From NCBI GenBank assembly GCA_049509915.1, contig JBEKZL010000278.1, positions 1 through 9,623 of the forward strand: 9,623 nucleotides of DNA, in the 5' to 3' direction. The notes under the pieces were generated by a model. That model did not search any database and had not been told where the DNA came from. It was given only the letters and a program-made list of their open reading frames with translations. The DNA is from JBEKYD01 sp049509915. Its GTDB lineage: Bacteria > Acidobacteriota > Terriglobia > Bryobacterales > Bryobacteraceae. Position 1 is the first letter of the stretch; every line of letters starts with the position of its first letter. Shown piece by piece: positions 1-6,593 of this stretch. The translations under genes were made by a program, and so were the position numbers.

Positions 1-96
1 TGGACTGTGCGCGGCGCCAACGCCATCATAGCCCTGCGATGCTGCTATCTCAATGGTCGATTTGAGGACTACTGGGAGTCGCGCTGCGTCGCGTAA
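1..96 (+). CDS. C-terminal end of an IS transposase, probably ISKra4 family (partial)
   Basis: Frame 1 is open from the left edge of the window to a TAA at 94-96 and encodes 31 residues beginning WTVRGANAIIALRCC and ending NGRFEDYWESRCVA. The pattern W-x-V-x-G-A-N-A-I-x-A-L-R followed by a G-R-F-E-D-Y-W block is how many ISKra4-type transposases end, as I recall them. It is too short to show catalytic residues, so the family call rests on this C-terminal block alone. The start lies outside the window, and whether the rest is intact cannot be judged. It converges on the GH3 gene, with the two stop codons 57 bases apart. It could instead be an isolated fragment of a dead element. Confidence 0.7.
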   Translation, partial: WTVRGANAIIALRCCYLNGRFEDYWESRCVA

Positions 97-120
97 GCTC
101 CACTTCTATGTCGCGCACCC
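1..120 (+). mobile_element. Right end of an insertion sequence (left part outside window)
   Basis: The transposase tail is followed by about 24 bases ending in CGCGCACCC at 112-120. Read on the other strand this gives GGGTGCGCGACATAGAAG (120 down to 103), which looks like a terminal inverted repeat of a GGGTG-type element. The partner repeat is outside the window, so the exact boundary near 120 is an inference. The 33 bases from 121 to 153, between this point and the GH3 stop, show no further feature. Confidence 0.4.
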
Positions 121-153
121 GCCCATGTGACCTGCCGAATGCTTCGCCATGGC

Positions 154-2715
154 TCATTTCAGTGAGCCCCGGGCCGGGATGGTCCCTTTCAGCCTGATGT
201 CGCGCGACGACGACCCCAGATAGATCGCGCGGCTCCCTTCCGGCATTATCCAATCGTGCGCGGCGGTGGACCAATAGGAGAGCGCCCTCGCGCCGATGTG
301 GATGGCCACCTGTCTGCTTTCACCCGGCTCGATTTCGACGCGCCCGAAACCCGCCAGCGATTGCGGCGCGAACTCTACATCGCCACCGGCTGGCGGACCT
401 ATGTATGCCTGCGCTACCTCGGCGCCCCTTCGCGCACCCGCGTTGTGAAGAGTGAAAGCGACATCGACGCCATCGGCGCCGCGCTTAACGTACAAGTGCG
501 AGTATTCAAAGCGCGTATAGGACAGGCCGTGGCCAAACGGAAACAGCGGCTGAATATTCTGCCGGTCATACCAGCGGTAGCCAACGGCGATGCCTTCCGA
601 GTACGTCGCCGCCCGCGTCTCCCCATTCGTTTCGCCCGGACCGCGCGCCGGAGCGAAACGCTCGGGATGTCCGGCTGCGCGCGCCGGAGCGTCTTCGATG
701 CGCGCGGGAAACGTGACCGGCAGTTTGCCGCCCGGGTTGGCGCGGCCCAGCAGCAGGTCGGCCGTCGCCCAGCCTCCCTCCTGGCCTGGATACCACATCT
801 CCAGGATCGCCCGCACTTCGTCTTTCCATGGCATGGCCACCGGGCCGCCCGTGTTCAGCACCACCATGGTTCGCGGGTTCGCCGCGGTGACCCGCCGGAT
901 GAGCTCGTCCTGGCTCTCGGGCAGTTCTATCGTGCCGCCCGCCCCGCTCCAGGCGAAGACCACCGCCGTCCGCGCGGCCCGAGCGGCAGCCACCGCGGCA
1001 TCCAGATTTGTTTGGCGTAGATCGGGCGTCATCCAAGCGAAGCGTATGCTCAGCGGGGCGGTCCCGGTGGAACTGGCCGTCAGCTCGACCAGATGCGCTC
1101 CGGCCGCCAGGCGAATCGTGGTGCGCGGATTGTCGCGCCCATCGGTGGTGGGAACGATGCTCGACCACTTCTTGGCGGCCGCGCTTCCGCCCGCGAAACC
1201 GAACCCGCCGGATCGGCCGAGCAGTTGCCCATCGACCGCAATTGTCCCGCTCCCTTGGGCGCCATTGCCGTAGGCCGCCTGCGCGGCGAAGGCATACTCG
1301 CCATCGCCCGGCGCGGTCAACGTTCCGCTCCACACGTACTCGGTTCCCGGCGGCAATGCGGTGGGTCCGTGAAAATTGAGCGTTTCATCCACTTCGGTGG
1401 TGCCGGTATCCGGGGTGGTCTGGCGCCGTACCAACCCCGGCCGGCCGCCATGAGAGAGCGCCGGCCCGGGAATCGCCACGCCTGTCAGATCCCCACCGCA
1501 AGCGTAGACGATATGGGCCCGCGGCGCGATCTTCCGGAGCGCGGCCAGCGGAGAAACCAGCCGGGCCGGGAATCCCGCCGCCCGTTCGCCCATGAATCCT
1601 GCCGCCACCTGCCCGCCGGTCGGGCCGATCACCGCCAGCGACGCCAGATCGGCTGCCGTCAGCGGCAGCGCCGCGCCTTCGTTCCTAAGCAGCACCGCTC
1701 CCTGTTCGGCGATCTCCCGCACTACTTTCGCGTCGGCTCCGATATCGATCGACGCCGGTCGCACGGCCGGTTTCCCGTCGAGCAGGTGAAACCGGTCCAT
1801 CTGGCCCAGAATGCGCTCCACCGCCTGGTTAATGGCGGAGACCGGAATGGCGCCGCTCCCGATGGCGACCTTCAACCCGCCCGCGAAATACGGGCCGCCC
1901 GGTCGCCCCGCGATCTCCCGCCCCGGCATCTCTAAATCCGTCCCGTTGACGATCCCCGCCGGGCTCCGCACCGCGCCCCAGTCCGACGTGACGAAACCGC
2001 TGAATCCCCACAGCCCCCTCAGCACGCCGTTCTCGAGTTCGGAATTCCCGCATGCCCACGGACCATTGATCCGGTTGTAGGCGCACATCACCGAAGCCGC
2101 CCCGGACTTCACCGCGGCCTCGAAGGCGGGCAGGTAAATTTCGTGCAGCGTGCGCTCGTCGACAATTACCGCGTCCGACCCGTTGTATCCCGCCAAATGC
2201 TTCACCTGCGCCATGATGCCCTGGCTCTCGATGCCCGCCACCTCGGCCGCGGCCAGTTGCGCGTTCAGCCACGGGTCTTCGCCGAAGCTGGTGTGATTGC
2301 GGCGAAACAGGGGGTCGCGGACGATGTTGACGTGCGGCGCCAGCAGAATGTCCTGCCCGAGCGCTCTGGCGTCGCGGCCCATCACCACGCCGAACTGCCG
2401 CGCCGCCTCCACGCTGAATGTGGCCGCGAGGTTCACCGGCGCCGGCATGGCAGTGGCATCTTTATCTACGTTGATCCCGGCCGGCCCATCCGCCAGGCGC
2501 AGGGGAGGGATTCGCAGCCGTGGCAATCCCGGCCAGTAACCCGCCTGCCCCAACTCATTCGGATCGCGCGCGCCGTGAACCAGGGAAATCTTCTCGTCCA
2601 GCGTCATCCGCGCCACCAGCGCCCGCACCTTTTCCGCGGACGGCTTTGAGTCACCCAAACCGCTCCCTGCCGCCGGGCATATCGTCAGCAGTGCCAGTAT
2701 CCAGGCGCGCTTCAC
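154..2715 (-). CDS. Secreted GH3 beta-glycosidase (beta-glucosidase-like) with PA14 insertion
   Basis: An 853-residue glycoside hydrolase family 3 enzyme, expected to cleave terminal beta-linked sugars outside the cytoplasm. The chosen start is the GTG at 2715, whose GTGA overlaps the stop of the DUF2911 gene. A GTG three bases upstream is equally possible. The frame is open further upstream to 2946, but only by overlapping DUF2911. Residues 1-21 are a signal peptide (KRAWILALLTICPAAGSG). The catalytic barrel spans about 27-310, with substrate-binding DGP (76-78), FGEDP (144-148), K172-H173, and nucleophile Asp245 in TSDW. The second domain starts near 335 (EQGAVLLRNEG) and is interrupted by a PA14-like beta region at about 445-560 (PPGTEYVWSGTLTAPGDGEY). 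It resumes with VVFAWSGAGGTIELPESQDEL and PGQEGGWATADLLLG. A fibronectin-III-like domain follows FPFGHGLSYTRFEY (726-738) to the end. The usual acid/base segment of the E-G-x-D-R type is not present near 590-600. It is the last gene of the cluster. Exact sugar specificity is unknown. Confidence 0.93.
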   Translation of the reverse strand: MKRAWILALLTICPAAGSGLGDSKPSAEKVRALVARMTLDEKISLVHGARDPNELGQAGYWPGLPRLRIPPLRLADGPAGINVDKDATAMPAPVNLAATFSVEAARQFGVVMGRDARALGQDILLAPHVNIVRDPLFRRNHTSFGEDPWLNAQLAAAEVAGIESQGIMAQVKHLAGYNGSDAVIVDERTLHEIYLPAFEAAVKSGAASVMCAYNRINGPWACGNSELENGVLRGLWGFSGFVTSDWGAVRSPAGIVNGTDLEMPGREIAGRPGGPYFAGGLKVAIGSGAIPVSAINQAVERILGQMDRFHLLDGKPAVRPASIDIGADAKVVREIAEQGAVLLRNEGAALPLTAADLASLAVIGPTGGQVAAGFMGERAAGFPARLVSPLAALRKIAPRAHIVYACGGDLTGVAIPGPALSHGGRPGLVRRQTTPDTGTTEVDETLNFHGPTALPPGTEYVWSGTLTAPGDGEYAFAAQAAYGNGAQGSGTIAVDGQLLGRSGGFGFAGGSAAAKKWSSIVPTTDGRDNPRTTIRLAAGAHLVELTASSTGTAPLSIRFAWMTPDLRQTNLDAAVAAARAARTAVVFAWSGAGGTIELPESQDELIRRVTAANPRTMVVLNTGGPVAMPWKDEVRAILEMWYPGQEGGWATADLLLGRANPGGKLPVTFPARIEDAPARAAGHPERFAPARGPGETNGETRAATYSEGIAVGYRWYDRQNIQPLFPFGHGLSYTRFEYSHLYVKRGADGVDVAFTLHNAGARRGAEVAQAYIGPPAGGDVEFAPQSLAGFGRVEIEPGESRQVAIHIGARALSYWSTAAHDWIMPEGSRAIYLGSSSRDIRLKGTIPARGSLK

Positions 2716-3188
2716 CACTCCCGGTCGGCGCCCACCGTATCCAAATGGAAAGGCGCCGAGGCGATATTGCCGCCCCATGCCACCTCCAGCTTCGCCGCCA
2801 GTGCCGCGGTCCTGGTCAGCGTCAGTTTGCAATTGGCCGGCGGAGCGGGTGCTTTGGCCATCGTCATCGGTATGCGGCCCAGGTCCAATTTCGGATCGTA
2901 AGCCGCCGCCCTGGCGCCGGTGGCCTTGTTGATGGCAAGCTGCCACTGTGCGCCATCGGCCAGCACGTAGAGCGTGTAGTCGCCCTTGGGCACCTGGAAG
3001 CCCTTGAACGCCAGATCGGCATCGGTGTGGAAGGCCGCATTCAGGCGGGTCTTCGCCGTCGGCGCCACATATTTCACCGCGATGGTCTTGCTTTCAATTG
3101 TGACGGACGTCTGCTCCGCCAACTGGGCAAAGGCCGCCGCCGCTAGAAAGCCGATCGCAACCGCCCGCGTCAAACCTAAATTCCGCAT
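2712..3188 (-). CDS. Secreted DUF2911 family protein
   Basis: A 158-residue exported protein of unknown function. The ATG at 3188 is preceded by GGAGAG at 3194-3199 (spacing about 5 bases), which favours it over upstream in-frame starts. Residues 1-21 form a signal peptide (MRNLGLTRAVAIGFLAAAAFA). The body carries the blocks I associate with DUF2911: F64-Q-V-P-K-G-D-Y-T-L-Y-V-L, W82-Q-L-A-I-N-K-x-T-G, then Y97-D-P-K-L-D-L-G-R-I-P-M. The mature part is mostly predicted beta strand, with a single Cys at 120. The gene lies 37 bases after the cytochrome gene and overlaps the GH3 start by 4 bases, so it is probably translationally coupled to it. No enzymatic motif is visible. A periplasmic binding or accessory role is only inferred from its neighbours. 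Confidence 0.82.
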   Translation of the reverse strand: MRNLGLTRAVAIGFLAAAAFAQLAEQTSVTIESKTIAVKYVAPTAKTRLNAAFHTDADLAFKGFQVPKGDYTLYVLADGAQWQLAINKATGARAAAYDPKLDLGRIPMTMAKAPAPPANCKLTLTRTAALAAKLEVAWGGNIASAPFHLDTVGADREW

Positions 3189-3225
3189 TGCTTCTCTCCA
3201 GATCCGAACTGAAATCGCGCCCGCC

Positions 3226-4296
3226 CTACTCGCCGGACTGAACGCTCTGTTCCTTCTTCTTCGGTACACCCTTCACGTGGCAATCCTGGCACTTCACCCA
3301 GTGGACGTTGTGCCTGCTGTCTTTCGACGCGAAGCTGGTGTCCATCTTCTCCACGTCCAGGCCGCAATTCGACATCTTGGGATGGCAGGTGGCGCACGAA
3401 GCCCGCGTCTTCTGCCCGTGCTGCGCGTGGCAAGCCAGGCAACTGATGCCTTCATGCACGCCCAGCCCCGTCCGGTCGTCGCCAGAGCCCACTTGCATGG
3501 TGGCCACCGGCGCGTGGCACTGGTAGCAGAGCGCCTGCCGCCGGTCCGGGCTCATCTTCACCGCGCGAGCGCCTTCGAGCATCGCCGGCAGCGGCAATTC
3601 CGACACCGGAATGTACTGCTCGGTGCGGCGGTCGAACCATGCCAGTGATGGCCTCGCGATTTCCTGCGATGGGCCGGGCACGCGCCCCTCCACGCTGGTT
3701 TTCGTCAACTGAGGCCCTTCCCTGTGCATCTCGTGGCACGTCAGGCACGGCATAGTCGGCTTGTTGGCCAGTTCCGGCCGCGCCAGGCGCCACGGGCCCT
3801 GACGATTCACCGGCATTACCAAATCCCGAATTCCGCCTTCAAAGTGCATGCCGTGACAGCGCAGGCAATCGTCCATTGGCATGTTCTTCGAGTTGTGCGC
3901 CTTGTCGAGAAAGATGCGCGCGTAGCTGGCGCCGTGCGGCCCCGTCTGCCACGCCGCGTATTCCTGCCGATGGCACTCCTGGCACCGCTCCACCATCGTC
4001 TGCACGTATTGATTCGGGAAGCCGATCTGCTCCGGCAGGTCGCCGCGCAGGTGCGCATACACCCGCGTGGCGTTGTTCCAATGGAACCGGGCGTCCATGG
4101 TGAGGGCCCCGCCGTGGCACTTTTCGCAAGCGATTCCACGGTGACTCGACAAATGCCACGTGTCGTAAAGCGTTTGCATCTCGTGGCAATTCAGGCAGCC
4201 CGTCCCGCCGCCTGATTCGTAATAAAGGCTCGCCCCCGGAACCGAGAGCAGCACCGCCGCCACAATGAGAGCGGCGATTGCAATTGCCCGCCTCAC
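3226..4296 (-). CDS. Membrane-anchored nine-haem cytochrome c with NapC/NrfH-like N-terminus
   Basis: A 356-residue multihaem electron carrier facing the periplasm. The GTG at 4296 is preferred because it forms a GTGA overlap with the GMC stop and has AGGG about 7 bases upstream. A GTG at 4320 would add 8 residues. Residues 3-25 are one hydrophobic anchor (AIAIAALIVAAVLLSVPGASL). Nine CXXCH motifs bind haem c, starting at Cys34, 57, 105, 144, 184, 257, 286, 301 and 336. Three of them (34, 144, 184) are CXXCHXM, and the first (CLNCHEM, followed by CEKCH) resembles haems 1 and 2 of NapC/NrfH quinol-oxidising anchors. The tail is Lys-rich and lacks a second membrane segment. It follows the GMC dehydrogenase directly and is the obvious electron acceptor for it, an inference from position. 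It is much larger than the cytochrome subunits usual for GMC sugar dehydrogenases. Alternatively it could be an independent quinone-linked redox hub. Confidence 0.9.
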   Translation of the reverse strand: MRRAIAIAALIVAAVLLSVPGASLYYESGGGTGCLNCHEMQTLYDTWHLSSHRGIACEKCHGGALTMDARFHWNNATRVYAHLRGDLPEQIGFPNQYVQTMVERCQECHRQEYAAWQTGPHGASYARIFLDKAHNSKNMPMDDCLRCHGMHFEGGIRDLVMPVNRQGPWRLARPELANKPTMPCLTCHEMHREGPQLTKTSVEGRVPGPSQEIARPSLAWFDRRTEQYIPVSELPLPAMLEGARAVKMSPDRRQALCYQCHAPVATMQVGSGDDRTGLGVHEGISCLACHAQHGQKTRASCATCHPKMSNCGLDVEKMDTSFASKDSRHNVHWVKCQDCHVKGVPKKKEQSVQSGE

Positions 4297-5945
4297 GAGC
4301 GCACCCTGGTGCCCTTCCACGCTTCGAGCAGGTTGTGCGAGGCGCGGTAGGCGTTGGCCAAAATCGTCAGCCCCGGGTTGAACCCGCCATTGGTCACGTG
4401 TACGCTGGCGTCGATAACGTACACGTTGTCCACGTCATGCACGCGGCAATCTTTATCCACCACCGAGGTTTTCGGGTCGTTCCCCATGCGGCAGGTTCCC
4501 GCCTGGTGCTGCCCACCGCTCAGTGCGTTCGAAACCGCCCGCCGCCAGGTTTGCGCCGCCCCGGCTTCCTTCAGCCACGCTTCCGCTTTGCCGGCCAGGA
4601 ACTTGGCGATCTCGAGCGTGTGCGGGTGTTTGTGGCCGGACAGGCGCGCCACCGGAATACCCCAGTAGTCCTTCACCTTGGGGTCCGCCTGGACGCGCGC
4701 GTCGAACATGGGCATCTCCTGCACCGGCCCCATCACCGATATGGTTCGCTTGTAAGCCGTCCGCACAAACTCTTTGTGCTCCGGGCCCCAGCGCGAAACC
4801 CAGGCCGGCGTCAGGCTCAGGAACTGATAGGGAAGGCGGATGAATTCGTTGGCCAGCATACCGCCGCCGGCTAGATTCGGATTGCCGTGGCTGTAATCGC
4901 AGATGGCGATGGATGCGCCCGGCCCCACGTCGTCGTAGGTATCGAAATCGAACTGCCCGACGGCCGCCGGATAGGTGTGCGAATGCAGATTCCTGCCCAC
5001 CCAGTCGTAGCGGTTGCCGAGCCCGTTGGGAAACAGCTTATGGCGGGTATTCAGCAGCAGGCGCGCCGATTCCACCGCTCCGGCGCACACGATCACCAGG
5101 TCGGCGGTCTGTTCCTCCAGGCGGCCACTGGTGTCGTAATACGATACGCCCTTGGCTTTCCCGCTCCCGTCCAGCAGAATCTCGCGCACCATCGCGTCCG
5201 TGCGCAGCTCGCAATTTCCGGTGGCCAGGGCCGCCGGAATCACCGTGTTGTGGGTTCCCGTCCGCGCGCTCAACTCGCACGCAAAGCCCACGCACCAGCG
5301 GCACCGCATGCAGCTTCGCCGCCCGTTATAGGGCACGCTGTTGCGTAGCATGGGAATGTAGAACGGGTGCAGGCCCAGGCGCCGCGCGGCCGGCTCCAGC
5401 GTCAGGTGCTCCTTGTTGGCGGATAGCGGTGGCATGGGCAGCGGCTTGCGTCGCGGCGCCTTAAATATGTTGCCGGTGTCGTCTCCCGATACGCCCATTT
5501 CCCACTCGGCCTTCTCGTAATACGGCTCCAGGTCTGAATAGGATATGGGCCAATCTTCGAGCGTGCTCCCCGCCACCGCGCCATAGGTGGAGCGCATGCG
5601 GAAGTCCTTCTCCATGTAGCGCCACGCCATGGCGCCATAGCTGAACGTGCCGCCTCCCACGCACGCCGCGTTGTTGGAATAGGCCGCTTCGCTCGGGTAG
5701 ACGATCTGCTCTCCGTGCTCGTCCACGGAGACGCGCGGGTTGCGCTCGTCATCCGGGCCGAAGGCGTTGCCCAGCACCGTGATGCGCTGGTTATGCAAAT
5801 CGTCCTTGCGGCAATCGGCCGCCGAATACCACTTGCCGCGTTCCAGCACGGCTACCGTCAAACCCGCCGTGGCCAGCTCCTTGGCCACTACGCCGCCGCC
5901 CGCGCCCGCTCCCACGATCACCGCATTCACGTGTTTCAGAGCCAT
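4293..5945 (-). CDS. GMC-family flavin-dependent sugar/glycoside dehydrogenase, large subunit
   Basis: A 550-residue glucose-methanol-choline family oxidoreductase, probably oxidising a sugar hydroxyl with FAD and passing electrons to a cytochrome. The N-terminal Rossmann motif is VIVGAGAGGGVVAKELATAG (9-28), with the ribose-binding acidic residue at Glu35 (VLERG). A second FAD segment is VGGGTFSYGAMAWR (96-109). The C-terminal catalytic signature is GGQHQAGTCRMG with His480, paired with Asn523 in GGFNPGLTILANAYR. A cysteine cluster C212-x2-C215-x2-C218-x4-C223 may hold an iron-sulphur cluster, as proposed for some bacterial FAD glucose dehydrogenases, although the spacing differs. There is no signal peptide, so export probably relies on the Tat signal of the adjacent subunit. 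The ATG at 5945 lies 4 bases after the upstream stop, and the gene overlaps the cytochrome start. The substrate could be glucose, gluconate or a glucoside oxidised at C3. Sequence alone does not decide. Confidence 0.9.
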   Translation of the reverse strand: MALKHVNAVIVGAGAGGGVVAKELATAGLTVAVLERGKWYSAADCRKDDLHNQRITVLGNAFGPDDERNPRVSVDEHGEQIVYPSEAAYSNNAACVGGGTFSYGAMAWRYMEKDFRMRSTYGAVAGSTLEDWPISYSDLEPYYEKAEWEMGVSGDDTGNIFKAPRRKPLPMPPLSANKEHLTLEPAARRLGLHPFYIPMLRNSVPYNGRRSCMRCRWCVGFACELSARTGTHNTVIPAALATGNCELRTDAMVREILLDGSGKAKGVSYYDTSGRLEEQTADLVIVCAGAVESARLLLNTRHKLFPNGLGNRYDWVGRNLHSHTYPAAVGQFDFDTYDDVGPGASIAICDYSHGNPNLAGGGMLANEFIRLPYQFLSLTPAWVSRWGPEHKEFVRTAYKRTISVMGPVQEMPMFDARVQADPKVKDYWGIPVARLSGHKHPHTLEIAKFLAGKAEAWLKEAGAAQTWRRAVSNALSGGQHQAGTCRMGNDPKTSVVDKDCRVHDVDNVYVIDASVHVTNGGFNPGLTILANAYRASHNLLEAWKGTRVRS

Positions 5946-5949
5946 CGCG

Positions 5950-6492
5950 TCATCCCACTTTGGGCTGGTCTTCGTAGTGCTGCCGGCCGCGCACCGGGGG
6001 AAACGGCAGGCCCACCATTTTCCAACTCACCCTGTTGCGGTTGCCGCCGTGGCGCGGATCGCCGTAGAAACCCTGGCGGGTGTGGGCCAGAATCAGGTCA
6101 AAGAACTCACGGGAATTCTCCTCGACTTCGATCAGCGCCTGGGTCTGCTGGTCGGGGCCCAGTTCCGCGAAACGCTTCCCGAACTTGGCCCGGCTCGCCC
6201 GGTCCACGCCGGCAAGGCCCTGCCGGTAGGCCTTCTGGTATCGCTTGAAATGGCGCGTCAACTGGATGTCGATATAGTCCACCACCCGGGCCTGGCGCGC
6301 GCCGGCATCCCGGTCGGCGGGGATGATCTGCTCCGCGATAGCCTCCACGGTTTCGGCCTCGGCGGCGGTAAAGAAGCGCCAGGCGCCTTTCCGCTCGCTT
6401 CGGCGGAAGCCGGCGATCACACCCGTCACCGCCCCGGAAATGCCCGCCGCCAGAAAGCTGCGGCGCCCCAACATGAATCTGTTGCAAGACAT
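5950..6492 (-). CDS. Gluconate 2-dehydrogenase subunit 3-like protein with Tat signal
   Basis: A 180-residue small (gamma-type) partner of the GMC dehydrogenase. The ATG at 6492 is chosen because GGA lies about 5 bases upstream and it gives a normal Tat leader. A downstream ATG at 6474 lacks a ribosome site. The leader has twin arginines at 10-11 (GRRSFLAAGISGAVTG). The mature part carries F41-T-A-A-E-A-E-T-V-E-A-I-A-E-Q-I-I-P-A-D and the diagnostic block from H137-T-R-Q-G-F-Y-G-D-P to GGNRNRVSWKMVGLP (149-163), typical of this family. In characterised relatives such as fructose and FAD-glucose dehydrogenases, this subunit is needed for folding and carries the flavin subunit through the Tat pore. 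The 4-base spacing to the GMC gene fits that role here. Confidence 0.9.
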   Translation of the reverse strand: MSCNRFMLGRRSFLAAGISGAVTGVIAGFRRSERKGAWRFFTAAEAETVEAIAEQIIPADRDAGARQARVVDYIDIQLTRHFKRYQKAYRQGLAGVDRASRAKFGKRFAELGPDQQTQALIEVEENSREFFDLILAHTRQGFYGDPRHGGNRNRVSWKMVGLPFPPVRGRQHYEDQPKVG

Positions 6493-6540
6493 GAAATTCC
6501 AATCCTGGCCACGGGCGAGCCGAACCGAGACCAACAAACC

Positions 6541-6590
6541 GAGAGTCTTATCGGTGTTTATCGGTGTTCATCCGTGGCTATCCTTCTTTA
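6541..6590. repeat. 10-base-period imperfect tandem repeat in the intergenic gap
   Basis: Five consecutive 10-base units can be read: GAGAGTCTTA, TCGGTGTTTA, TCGGTGTTCA, TCCGTGGCTA, TCCTTCTTTA. Units two and three differ at one position, and four of the five end in TA. On the transcribed strand the core reads CCACGGATGAACACCGATAA. It lies in the 101-base gap between the AKR-like gene and the subunit-3 gene, the only sizeable gap in the cluster. I recall similar CACGGATGAACACGGAT strings between genes in Acidobacteria, Verrucomicrobia and Planctomycetes, but this is memory and not a search. Function is unknown. No clear hairpin or terminator is present in the gap. Confidence 0.7.
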
Positions 6591-6593
6591 GCC

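Noticed and set aside
50..274. Minus-strand 74-codon open frame near the left edge
   Set aside because: It overlaps the GH3 C-terminus in another frame and the transposase tail on the other strand; no support for a separate gene.
1093..1935. Plus-strand open frame of 280 codons opposite GH3
   Set aside because: Antisense to conserved GH3 and PA14 sequence, with Arg/Pro-rich translation and no recognisable domain.
2716..2946. N-terminal extension of GH3 upstream of the signal peptide
   Set aside because: It overlaps the end of the DUF2911 gene, is low-complexity Gly/Arg/Gln sequence, and would bury the signal peptide. The GTG overlap start fits better.
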